64,000 bases of DNA, taken from positions 2,976,001 through 3,040,000 of the forward strand of contig OX596334.1 of assembly GCA_951394405.1 (NCBI GenBank), written 5' to 3'. The DNA comes from Coprinellus micaceus (Eukaryota > Basidiomycota > Agaricomycetes > Agaricales > Psathyrellaceae). Position numbers and translations under genes: made by a program. Shown here piece by piece: positions 46,929 through 57,928 of this stretch (the stretch's first letter is position 1; each line of letters opens with the position of its first letter). The notes beneath the pieces are model-generated. The model had not been told where the DNA came from, ran no database searches, and saw nothing but the letters and a program-made list of their open reading frames with translations.

Positions 46929-47375
46929 GAGGACGCGGCCTCATCTGGTTTGGACCGGCCTCTGCTAGTTAAAGGTCTCGTGTGAAGGGAGTTGGGTAGG
47001 TACCCCAACATGTCAGTCCTTGCAACTGATGTGGATGAGGGGTACCCGAAGTGCGGTTACTGTGAGGAACACCGTTCGGGGGCAGGCAAGGTGTGCCCCC
47101 GGGGCCCATAACACCTTGTGGCGGACTGGTACTGGTGGGGATTGGACTGGGCTGGGTGGGAATGCCGACTTAACATACCGATCTGTTAGTGCCGCAAGGC
47201 CTTTCATCGTCTGTCTGCTGGTTGGGGGTAAAACTTCAAGCGCTGGGCGTCTCCAAATCGTCAACAGTTTATGTCTCATAATTGCAGTAGTACTTAGTTA
47301 GTGACGCTCGCGCTTTCTCTGTATGTTGATAGCGACCGGACTGCCATCGTGCCCCGTTATATAAAAGCTGATTTC

Positions 47376-47503
47376 AAAAAAACAAAAAAAAAAACAAAAA
47401 AAAACAAAAAAAAAAACAAAAAAAAACAAAAAAAAACAAAAAAAAAAACAAAAAAAAACAAAAAAAAAAACAAAAAAAAACAAAAAAAAAAACAAAAAAA
47501 AAC
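47376..47503 (+). repeat. A-rich tail with regularly spaced C
   Basis: Runs of 4-11 A separated by single C over about 128 bp, at the 3' end of LINE A3. The 5' end of LINE A4 follows directly. Confidence 0.9.
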
Positions 47504-50500
47504 TCCAGGGAATGGGACGATGCCGTTCCAAACCATGGGGATACAGCGATCCTACTGCTGGAAACAGCAGCCCGTCTAGGTGTGGAATATTCCCCACCTG
47601 TAAATCCAGGACCCGCCTATGTGTCCTATGCCGACGCAAATATCAAGTCTGTAATAGACATGGTATTCGTTCAACCTGCCTACGTCCTGTCAGCCGCACC
47701 GCTCAGCGACCAGGACCTTAAGGGGACTTCAGATCATTACCCGCTGTCCTCCGTTATCAAACTCGGCACACACGCTGATCATATCAAGGGCCGCACCCTC
47801 AAGGAGGATGCGGTGGCCCCGTTCTTTATGCAGGTCGAAAAGGAGATGCCTGGTCTCTCCGACCTGTACGATCTCAATACCGCAGAAGGAGTGGAGGAAC
47901 TCTCTGTGGCTATTGAAAAGGTGTTCTCTGATGCGTGGTTCGCCCACTCTGAAGAATACATTATCACCCCCCGCTCAAAAAGGTGGTGGACTGACGAATG
48001 TCAGAAGGCGTACGATGAGTGGAAAGCGGATGACTCTGCTGAAACTCGTGGTGCATTTCGACGTCTTGTAAAGAAGACGAGGCGAGAGTTCTTTGATGAG
48101 CGCATCAAGGACATCTCAGAAACAGACAAGCGCCCCTGGGACCTAATGGACTGGGTCAAGGAGCGCAAGAACCCGCCGTGCGAGGCTATCCAACATAACG
48201 GACAGCCTTGTCACAATCTCGACCAGCTTTGGGGAGCCTTGCATGGCACCTACAATGCGGCCAACGACCGACCGGTCGATCTGAGTCTTCTGGACGAACT
48301 CCCCAATGAGCCTGTCAGGGAATGGCCAGTCTTCTCCCTCCTGGAAATGAGACAGGCCCTAGAAGCATGCTCATCCCGCTCCGCTCTGGGCCCTGACCAT
48401 GTTACATGGCAGCACCTGAAGTATATCTTCACTGTACCTGAATGCGAAAAGGTCGTGATGGACTTGGCCAATGCCTGCATAAAAACCGGGCACTGGCCAA
48501 AGCACTTTAAGGACTCGCTTTCAATCATCATACCGAAACTGAACAAGCCGTCCTACTCCGCCCCAAAGGCGTTCAGACCCATCGTGCTCTTGAACACCCT
48601 TGGTAAATTGGTTGAGAAGAGGATTTCCAACCGTTTTCAATTTGACATGATCAAGTATGATCTTGTCGATCCAAATCAAATGGGAGGGGTGCGTCAGCGC
48701 TCCACCGAAGATGCAGGCCTATTCCTGACACACTTGGTGCGGACGGGGTGGGCAGCAGGACTTAAGACAAGCGTAGTGGCCTTCAACATCACTCAGTTCT
48801 TTCCGTCCATCAACCACGAGTTCTTACTCGAGGTACTTCGCAAGCAAGGCTTCCACCCTATGGTGGTGACCTTCTTTGAATCCTACCTGGTGGAGCGCCA
48901 CACATCGTATGTGTGGAATGGCTCTACTTCGGATCCTTTCCGGGTGGACGTGGGGGTGGGACAGGGCTCTGCCCTCTCACCCGTGCTGTCGGCCCTTGTT
49001 ATAGCTCCAATCATGAAGCAGTTTCGGTTGAGGCCAGAGGGGAAACTCGCTACCTTGATCTCATATGTGGACGATGGTACCATCATCGTCCAGTCTCGCA
49101 ATATCGAAGAGAACTGCGTGCATCTCTACCATGCATACCAGTGCCTCTTCAATATGTTTACAAAGGCAGGGCTCGTCTTGGAACATGACAAGACAGAACT
49201 CTTCCACTTGTCCAAAGGCAGGGCTCGTCTTGGAACACGACAAGACAGAACTCTTCCACTTTTCCAAAGGCCATACGGACTTCCGTATGCCCCTTGACCT
49301 CGGATATGCCCCCTTCACAGGGGACACCCCTCTGAAACCCAAGCAGTATTGGTGCTACTTGGGCTTCTTCTTCGACCGGTTCTTGTCCTTCAAAGAACAT
49401 ATCCGGTACTACTCGACCAAGGCTCTCACCACCGTAATGGCGATGAGGATGCTTGGCAATTCCACTCGAGGGCTGCCGCCCAAGAACAAACGCATCCTGT
49501 TCCGAGCGTGTGTGATACCCATCTGCACATACGGACATAGGTTGTGGTATTATGAGGGCGCCAAAATCCAAGGCGCACTCAAAATTCTAACCTCCATGCA
49601 GCGTAAGGCAGCATGCTGGATAATAGGAGCGTTTTGTACGTCTCCCACTGGAGGAGTGGAGTGCCTCGCAGGCCTCCCACCCATTCGTCTTCACCTTCGG
49701 AAGCTTTCACAGCGTGCTGTGTTCTGAACGGCGACATTATCTGACACCCACCCTCTGTGATCCCTCCTACCGGAGGAACACAGGGGGAGTGCCTCCCCCC
49801 ACTATGGGGCCGCCCATCACCTTTCCCCAGTGAACCGCGGCAGTGTAAAGGATGCTATAGGCCAGACCCTAAGGGGACTGCCCAAACTGACAGAGAAAGT
49901 CGAGCCATGTGCGGTCGAAAACACTCCAGGATCTAGGATGATGGACCTCTATGGGGCCCAAGTCCACTTCAACAGTTTCCAGTGGTACGGTGAAGATATC
50001 TTTGAAAGGCGCCGACAGGAACTGAACACTCTATAGAACTCTCTGAGTACCAACATCCGCACGGTGTGCATGGGGGTGGACACGTCTGCCCCCAAGGCCA
50101 CCAGGCATAATGTGACCATGGCCTACGTTTACGAAGGCCTAGGCAACCAACGGAGCAAGGGAGTCACGGTGGCAGGACGTGTTCTGTCGTCGGATGCCGA
50201 GCTCCTAGCGATTCGTATGGCAGTCGGAAGGGCTACGGCCCTAGAAGATTGTGATCGAATTGCGATATTTACTGACTCTCTGGTCATGGCTAAGAGAGCA
50301 GTTGATCCGGGGATCCATTCGGGCCAGGCACATTCGCTTGCAACCTGTAAGGCCCTCCACACCTGGTTTGCCGCCAAGGCGGACAGACAGGTGGATTTCA
50401 TTGAGACCCCTTCAAAGCGGAAGTGGGGTCTTCAACATTGTGCTCATTTGCACGCGCGGAGCCTCCCTCCTACTCCGGCAGGAGTGAGACCCACTACTTC

Positions 50501-50945
50501 TCTCGATAGTGTGCGTAAGCACGTTGCCAACTCCGCACTGGACGCATGGGCTACTCAGGCACGCAACCCAGACTATCTAGGGCATCAGTTCATGGTGCTG
50601 CGCGACCCCAAGGGGAAGCCAATTCGTCCGACCTACTCCAACAGGGGAGTATGGCTCCGACATGTCAACGAGAACAATGCGCTTTGTGCACGGATGTGCA
50701 GAGCCATTCTCAATCATGCACCGACTGGCGAATATCGCCAACAGTTCAATATTCGTAACAAAGACTTGCACAAGTGCAAGTGTGGTTGTCCGATGCAAAC
50801 TAGGCATCATATCTTTACCCAGTGCGGAGTGCTGGAGACCGCCGATCGGGACCCCCGCTACGTCTGGGAGCTCGTTTGGTTCTTAGAAGATAACCCAAAG
50901 GCTTTTGCCTTTGGGTTTGAATACGCCCCACAGGGGGATGGTTGA
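47504..50945 (+). pseudogene. LINE A4 ORF2, frameshifted and stopped
   Basis: Frame 1 runs to 49297, where a 52-bp tandem duplication (about 49164-49268) shifts the frame; the correct frame resumes at about 49217. Stops follow at 49725-49727 (TGA, as in A3) and at about 50034 (TAG for TGG). The YVDD motif is present (49063-49080). Residues near the catalytic start of RT differ (FNITQFFPS for FDIAQFFPS), removing the first catalytic Asp. The last part, about 50715-50880, carries a divergent zinc-cluster sequence (KCKCGCPMQTRHH). Confidence 0.88.
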
Positions 50946-51427
50946 GAGTGGACGGCCTCGCTTGGTTTGGGCTGGTCTTTGCTGGTTAAAGCTTTCGCGT
51001 GAAGGGAGTTGGGTAGGTACCCTGACGTGTCAGTCCTTGCAACTGATGTGGATGAGGGGTACCCGAAGTGCGGTTACTGTGAGGGACACTGTTCGGGGGC
51101 AGGCAAGGTGTGCCCCCAGGGCCCATAACACTTTGTGGCGGACTGGTACTGGTGCAGATTGGATGGGACTGGGTGGGAACGCCGACTCAATATACTGATC
51201 TGTTAGTGCCGCAAGGCCTATCATCGTCTGTCTGCTGGTTGGGGGTAAAACCTCAAGTGCCGGGCGTCTCCAAATCATCAAATTTACGTGTTTCATAATT
51301 GCAGTAGTACTTAGTTAGTGACGCTTGCGCTCTCTTTGTATGCCTGATAGCGACCAGACTGCTATTGTGCCCCGGAATACAAAACCTGATTTCAAAATAA
51401 AGAAAAAGAAAAAGAAAAAGAAAAAAG
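47504..51427 (+). mobile_element. LINE A4, 5'-truncated and degenerate
   Basis: Starts inside the endonuclease domain (SREWDDAVPNHGD) and runs to a 3' UTR and an (AAAAG)n-type tail at about 51394-51427. It abuts a Copia fragment. No clear target duplication was found. Confidence 0.85.
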
Positions 51428-52475
51428 AGCGTCCAGAATCAAGGCAGTCACCATGGGAGGCATCACAGTAGGTCTCAAATGTGACCGAGCTGACGCCTTT
51501 TCCACTGTAGGTGAGCTTGTAATCCATAGAGCCCTTGAGGTAGCGAAGGAGGTACTTGAGAGCAGCCCAGTGACGAGGTCCTGGATTGGCGCTGAAGCGG
51601 CCAAGGAAGCCAACGGCGTAGGAGATGTCAGGACGAGTCATGGTGGCAAGGTAGAGGATGGCACCAAGGATGCTGAGGTAGGGGATGCTGCGCATGAACT
51701 CAATCTCTTCCTGGGTGATAGGACCCATGGACTTGGAGAGCTTGATTCCAGGAGGGAGAGGAGTGCCTACAGGGCTGCAGGACTCAAAACCATAACGAGC
51801 AAGGATGTCGATGATGTACTGGCGCTGGGAGAGGGAGATGGACTGGTTGGGACGATCCCTGATGACTTCAACACCGAGGATGAACTTGGTTTCACCCAAC
51901 TCACGCAGCTTGAACCGCTTGGAGAGCTCCTCCACAGTTTGATCCAGTGCCTCCTTGCTCTTGGAGGCCAGAGTCACGTCGTCAATGTAGATGGGGAGGA
52001 TGCTGTGGACATCTCCATGAGCATAGATGTAGACAGACCGATCAGACTGGAGTTGAGTGAATCCCATGTCCAGAAGCGTTGCATGCAGCTTCTTGTTCCA
52101 CTGCCTGGCACCTTGCTTGAGGCCGTAGAGCGACTTCTTGAGCAGGCACACCATGTTGGGACCACCTTGGTGGAAGCCCTCAGGCTGGCGCATGTTGATG
52201 ACTTCGTCCAAGTCGCCGTTAGTGAAGACAGAGGAGAAGTTGCAGGAACGAAGGTGCATGTCCTCAATCCCAGCAGCTGCAAGGGCGTTACGAAAGGCAG
52301 CAGGACGGAAGGTGGGGGCATAGGTCTCAGAGTAGTCGATCCCAGGACGTTGGCTGCAGCCCTTGGCCACAATACGACCCTTGAAGCGTTCGACCTTGCC
52401 ATCAGGAGTGCGTTTGGTCTTGAAGACCCAGCCAGAGGGGATGGCCTTGGCTCCAGGAGGCAGTTCGACAAGCTC
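51428..52475 (-). mobile_element. Copia fragment 2 (RT and start of RNase H)
   Basis: Minus-strand Copia pol from RELVELPPGAKAIPSGWVF to SHGDCLDSGRS, without stop but cut at both ends: by the LINE A4 tail on one side and by a unique segment with a tRNA-like sequence on the other. It contains YIDDV and the uninterrupted LINE A1 target site, which confirms the A1 insertion point. A single-residue difference in the RT core reads CNFSSVFTNG where the other copy has CDFSSAFTNG, so a catalytic Asp is lost. Confidence 0.88.
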
Positions 52476-52505
52476 CCTGTTGAGATACAAGTGACAGAAA
52501 AGAAT

Positions 52506-52577
52506 GACCAGACCTGGGTTTGAACCAAGGACCTTCCCATCTCCGGGTGGATGCTCTAACCACTGAGCTATCCAGTC
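52506..52577 (-). tRNA. tRNA-like sequence, possibly SINE head or decayed tRNA
   Basis: 72 nt on the minus strand fold as a tRNA: acceptor GACTGGA with TCTGGTC (two G-U pairs), D arm GCTC...GAGC, and T arm CTTGG-TTCAAAC-CCAGG. The A box (TAGCTCAGTGGTTAGAGC) and B box (GGTTCAAACCC) are excellent. The anticodon arm is poor: TCCAC against TGGGA pairs at only three positions, and position 33 is C rather than T. By count the anticodon would be GGA, but this should not be trusted. No A tail or second copy was seen. Confidence 0.55.
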
Positions 52578-52755
52578 TTGGTTGCATGAACTGCTAACTG
52601 AATGGGGTACCAAACAGCCAAGCTAGACGTGCCCAGGCTCGGTTAGACTGTTGCACACTACGGTTGCACTGGGAACCTATGTGTGGCTGACGGCAGTCTG
52701 TGAGCCTGCGAGGGCAGAGGTCAATGCCATTCGATTGCGACAGAGCACAACACAA
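52578..52755. other. Unassigned sequence between tRNA-like segment and LINE B3
   Basis: About 180 bp that matches none of the repeats recognised in this window. No ORF. It may be the body of the tRNA-derived element or an older insertion. Confidence 0.35.
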
Positions 52756-53720
52756 CACTATGACGGACCTGATATTCTCATCGGCTCGGGACACAAAGGT
52801 AGGCCCGATGTTCTGGGGTGGAGCATATTCCAGGCCCAGAGTGGCAGCAGTGTCCATTAGGAGCACCGCCTTCGCCCGGTGGTGAGTGACTTCGTCGTCC
52901 CACTGGCTCGAGTGACAATTGAAATCCCCTGACGTATGATGTAGCTGGGGAAGTCGATGCGCACGATCGGCAATGAGGTCGATGCCTCTGTGCTGGTTGT
53001 CGGAGTAAATGTTCATGAGATGAATAGGTTCATTCCCCACAAAGAGGGAGATGATCATAACATCCCGATTGTCGATAAGGTCTCGATGGTACGTTGGACG
53101 CATAGTGTCCAAACATCTAGAAATATAGGTCAAAACACGAGGCTTTGTCCCAGGGGCCACGGCCGGTGCGAGGCACGACCATTGTGGATGATGAGGCGAA
53201 CCAATCACCTCGGAGCCCTCCTTATCCGTAGCTGAGGGGGCATGTCTTATCAATCGCCAGGGCGGCTCTTGGAGAAACAGAATGTTGAATTTATTACATT
53301 CACGTTCGAGAAATACATTCAGAGACTTGTAGGACTTCGCAATGTTAAAAGTACAAACATGTAATTTACTGATTAGCGATCTAACCATTAAACAGGATGT
53401 GATTGAGCGATTTGCCTGCCATGTTGTTGAATAACACGTACCTTGGCGTAGAGAATCTATCTTGGGACGATCGAAACGAGCGGTCCAGAATTCACACCGC
53501 CGATCTGTGGCGATGTGACCTTCCTTGCGACAATTAATGCACCTCCGAGTGTGAGGGCAGGTGGTGACCTCCGGGGGAGTGGGGTCGATAGGAGGGTTAG
53601 CCTTGGGCTGACCCTTGCAGCATGTCGCGTGCGAGCAATGCTCGTGTTCGCGATGAGGCTGACCGCAGATTGGGCACCTAGCGTGAGCTCGGCACCCGAC
53701 AGTAGGGTGACCCCAACGCC
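52756..53720 (-). mobile_element. LINE-B fragment (B3), ORF1 end and endonuclease
   Basis: Minus strand. ORF1 knuckles (CPICGQPHREHEHCSHATC, CINCRKEGHIATDRRCEFW), then ORF2 from ATG at about 53389 (MVRSLISKLHVCTFNIAKSY), with LFLQEPPWR and SGDFNCHSSQWDDE, to the point where LVFL would follow. It is fused at 53720/53721 to a LINE-A endonuclease fragment in the same orientation. Confidence 0.82.
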
Positions 53721-55663
53721 AGGCATCGTCCCATTCCCTGGAGTGACAGTTGAAGTCTCCGGCCATATAATCCATGGCTGGGAGTGATTCTGCACAACAA
53801 TTGGCATCTGAGTATACATTCATGAGGTGCATGGGCTCGTCACCTGTGAACAGGGAGATTACCATTACATCTCGATCGTCGATAAGATCTCAACGGTAAG
53901 TTGGGCAGAGGATGTCCAATCTTTTATTTATGTAGGCCATGACACGCGGGCGTGTCTCAGGCTCGGTGGGAGGGACCATGCAGGTCCACTTAGGGTGACG
54001 GGGCGAGCCCCATACTGCCATACCTTCCTTGTCATGCGCAGAAGGAGCGTGGTGAATGAGCCTCCAGGGAGGCTCTTGTAAGAATACGATGTCCAATGAT
54101 TTACATTGCAATTTGAGGAGTACTACAAGGTCGTTCGGTGACTTAGCAATATTGAAAGAAATAACCCTAATCTTCTGTAATGTTGTACTAAACATTCGGA
54201 AGGACTGGGTTAGATTGAAGCTGGCCACAATCTTGACGATCACGCACCTGCTTGTTGAGAGAGTTGATCTGGGCGCGGTTGAACCTCGCGTACCAGAACA
54301 GACATTTCGATGACTCGGCGTCGTGGCCCTCCTTCCTGCAGTTGATACAATGTACACAATGGGGGCAAGTAAGAATCTCCTCCGGGGTGGGAGGGATGGG
54401 CTTTGGGAGTTGCTTGGGCTTGCCCTTGCAACAGCTCACATGGTGGCGATGCTCGTCCCGAGTATGAGACTTGCCGCAGATAGGGCACCTGCGACGGGTC
54501 CGGCACATGAAGTTAGCGTGCCCCCACTTGCAACAGTTCTTGCAAAAGAGGACACCGGGGTGACGAGGGGTGGACCTAATGAGGCACGCCCTGCCGAAGA
54601 TGTTGATGGTCTTGTTGTTCAAGGCCTTCGCGCGGGTCCCAGCTTGGGAATCCCAGATATTGAAGTACACCGTCACCGAGGTGGAGTTCTTCGATTCAGA
54701 GTTGATGACCCGGGGACGGGCAGTTGTGATGTAATGCGGTTTCAAGGGCGAGGCCTTGAACAAGCTGTCGATGTCAGAGAAGATCGTAGGATTCCCCCCA
54801 ACACGGTATTTAGGAACACCATATATCACGAGATAGCTGGTGGACTGAGGAAGACCGACCCACAGATCGCGGGACCAGTCTGGGATGACTTGGGTGATCC
54901 ATCCTCGCAAGGCATTTAAGTTGCGTTCGGTTGGAACATCTGTCGTTCGAAGGCTCCAGCCCCCGTAGGCCTGGCTGCCAGATAGGACATGGTGTGTTGA
55001 TCCGGCCCGCTGAAGGATGTCGTTCATACCTGCCATGGCGAACGCGCCGTCCATGGTAGGGATCCGACCATCCTTCTGGTTGAACAAGACCATGATCCGC
55101 GTGCGAGGCGGACCCTTGGTCATAGATGCGGGATAACTGTCTTCTTCTTCTGCTTCTTCCCGCTCGAGACGGGGCCAGCAGAGATCGGAGGAGGGTTAGC
55201 CTGGGGGAGGGGAGGAACAAGTCCGCCATTGATAATCTTGGCGATCTGCATTGGAGATAGATGAGGTCGAGCCCGCCCCCAGGTGGCAGCAGCCTCGACG
55301 TAGTTCAGTTTCGTCTTGCCTCCCTTGGCGATCCGGTACGAGTCCCAGGTGGGGTGGCCTCCTGGTGGTGGACCAGGTTGCTGCGTAGATGTGGAGGGGC
55401 GCGGCTCTTCCTTCAATTTCTCCTTGATGGCTGCACGGATCGTTGCAGAGATCGAGGTCGCGTACGTGTCCCAGGATGTGTACCCAGCTGGCAGATTGCC
55501 GAGCTCGGGATGAGATGCAGGGAGTTGTGAGGGAGAGGGAGGGGCTTGCGCCGGCTCACCTCCTCCTCCTCCCCAACTGCGGGGCACGAGCGCTTGCTGC
55601 TGCTGCTGCAGGAGCCGAGCCTGAGGGGACACCAAAGGTGATGTGCACTGGCTGGCCTCTGCC
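53721..55663 (-). mobile_element. LINE-A fragment (A5), ORF1 and endonuclease start
   Basis: Minus strand. ORF1 from the QQQQQ region at about 55600 to TAG at 54188, with a frameshift near 55125, carrying WDTYATSISATIRAAIKEKL, NYVEAAATWGRARPH and three Cys/His clusters. ORF2 from ATG 54195 has a TGA (CGA in A1) in TYRRDLID at about 53890 and lacks about ten codons after MNVYSDA. Dead copy. Confidence 0.85.
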
Positions 55664-57672
55664 TGCTTTTTTTTTTTTTTTTTTTTTTTAAATTCAGTTT
55701 TTATATACCGGGGCACAAAGGCAGTCCGGTCGCTAGCTAATACACAAGGTATTTCTACAATACATACAACTAACAATTAAGAGAGGTACACGCATAAACG
55801 CAGCGATAGGGCGAAAGATAGGACTCCCCCAAAGCGAAGTCCAAGACTCGTGTGCGAAGCCTGTGTAGGCGACGCCAGAAGGACAAGCTTTATCGTGGTG
55901 CCCCTCCCCAAGCTTAGCCGACCGGCTACTAAGCCAGCGCGTTTCGATTCAGGCTCCTGGTGGGTCCCCTACACCCCCCGGTAGGCACCTCCGTAGAAGC
56001 ACCCAACTTAGTCCAGCGTTCATCCGCAATCAGTTGTAGGGACTGACACGTCACGCCGGCTACCCAACTCTACACACACCAACCGTTGGCCTTTACAGCA
56101 CCACCCAGAGAGGGCCGCAAGCCACTCATCCAATACCCACTGGCGGTGGGTGACGATATTGGAACCCGAAAGAAAATGCGGGCGGGTTCTCCATCAAGAA
56201 TCCAACGAACTCTCGCAAAAAGCGGGGAATCCGATCAAGAGTTTCAAGCACTCCGCAGTGCATGAAGATGTGACGCCGGGTTTGCGTCGGGTGACCACAC
56301 TCACATTCGTGAGTGTCGTGGCCTGGAATATTAAACCGTCGATAGTACTCGCCTATCAGGGCATGATTGAGAACTGCTCTGGCAAAGCGAGCGCAGAGTA
56401 TGTTGTCCTCGTTGACATTATGTAGCCATGTACTGCCATTGATGTATGTGGGATGAAGAGGCTTCCCCTTGGGGTCGCTGAACACCAGGAACTGGTGTCC
56501 GAGGTAGTCGGGGTTGGCCTCCGCCTGCTGCTGCTGCTGAGCTAGTGCCACCCAGTCGGTGGTTGTGTCCCCTTGGGGATGCGTGGATAGGATGCTGTGC
56601 ATGATGTCGGCCGGGACGCTTGCGTCCTCGTCCTTCATCTGCTCAACGTGGGGGGCCCAGTTCCCGACGGCGGGTTCCGAGGCGTACATGCTGTCCTCAA
56701 CATCCACAACCTGCATCAGGTTGAGCGGGACATCGTGGGCGGTGTCACCAGCCAGTCAGCTGACTAGCAGATCCTCGCTGTCTCCACGTCCGAAGGGAGG
56801 GATCCTTCCGAACTGAATCGGAGGGGATCGAATCCTCTGGGTGCGGGGAGAAGGAGGGCGAGTGCCTGGTGGGGTCACCATGACGTTGTCCTCCAAGGAT
56901 TTGAACACTGTCCTCCAGGCAGAGCCTTGGACGGCGGCGTTGACTCGGTCCAGCGTGAACCATAGAGTTTTGAGCACATCGGCTTCCCCAGCGGGAGGGT
57001 CCCGTCTGAGGAAGAACTCGGCGGCTCGGTTGAGGGAAGAGATGGCGTCTTCTAGTGTGAGGGTGCTGGAGGGTGCCAGGGTGGGGAACGGGGTCCTGGT
57101 CGCTTCCGAGCCAAGACTCACCTCCTCCTCGTCACTCTCGTTGTCATCCTCGCTCCCATCCTTCTCCCTGTAGACTGTGGATGGTGGAACGGTGGCAGAG
57201 CGGGCGCTCTGGTCCTCCTCTCCCCCTCCGCTGATGTTCAATGGGTCATTGTCACTCTGGGTGGTGGTGCTCATCGATGTTTGAGATGGTCTGTGCGTAA
57301 CCCAAAGGGTAGGCATGTCCAGTGCGTATCGTTCGCAGGCTTGTGCCCCTAACGATGTGGATTGAGGGGCCTGGGATAGGTCCCTGTTGGAGTGCATTGA
57401 GGCGGCCGTCGAGGGGGGTCTCGGTGTAGAGGAAGCCGGATGGCTGGGATCTCAGGACAACATGCGGGATCGACCGCCCAGTGGGGACGACTTCTCCTGG
57501 TGCGCAGCGGGTTTTTTCTTCGATGAGGACATTGGTGATGCCCTCGGTGGTTGTATACCAGCTCAGCAGTCAGCAGTACACCTTCCAGATGATGGGGTAG
57601 AGATGTTGCGAATGTGGAGATAAGTCGGCCCAAATAGGAAGGTGGTGGTAAGAGATCGAGAGGATTCGGAGT
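55664..57672 (-). mobile_element. Internally deleted LINE: ORF1 N-terminus fused to ORF2 C-terminus
   Basis: Minus-strand element with a 5' region, the ORF1 start (MSSSKKKPAAHQEKSS at about 57528), an acidic ORF1 N-terminal part (57397-56756) broken by two TGA stops, then a jump near 56520 into the end of ORF2 (NPDYLGHQFLVFSDPKGK to CECGHPTQTRRHIFMHC), a 3' UTR and an A tail at 55664-55686. The 3' UTR ends with the same GACCGGACTGCC and GCCCCGGTATATAAAA motif as LINE-A. The ORF2 end differs from LINE-A, so it probably shows the 3' half of LINE-B. Confidence 0.75.
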
Positions 57673-57928
57673 TGTTCATCCTGAGACCAGGGAAGTAGCG
57701 TTCGTCGAACTCAGCACATTCAGAGACAAAGAACTGCTTGGTGGTGGGATCGTAGAAGTCCCAGCCCTTGTAATCCGACGGATAGCCCACAAAGAGACAC
57801 TTGTGCATGTGGGACTCCAGCTTCTTGCGCTTGTCCTTCTGCACAAAGACGTAGGCAGTGCATCCAAATACCCTGGAGCGGCTCAGATCTGGCTTCTTGC
57901 TGTACCAGGCTTCGTAGGGTGTCTTACC
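57673..57928 (-). mobile_element. Copia fragment 3, part a (integrase C-terminal region)
   Basis: Minus-strand GKTPYEAWYSKKPDLSRSR, VFGCTAYVFVQKDKRKK, ending RMNNS where it meets the deleted LINE. Interrupted at 57928 by the 2.7-kb element and continued at 60648. 57922-57928 is one TCTTACC duplication copy. Confidence 0.88.

Larger units (their letters stand above)
41942..47503 (+). mobile_element. LINE A3, main part with unusual A/C tail
   Basis: Continues LINE A3 after the A2 insertion (41942-41956 is the right duplication copy). It contains ORF1, ORF2 and 3' UTR, and ends with a 128-bp tail in which runs of 7-11 A are separated by single C bases (47376-47503). Confidence 0.88.

Noticed and set aside
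52594..53865. A single 423-codon protein
   Set aside because: It reads through a join between LINE-A endonuclease and LINE-B ORF1/ORF2 and is a mosaic of retroelement pieces, not a gene.
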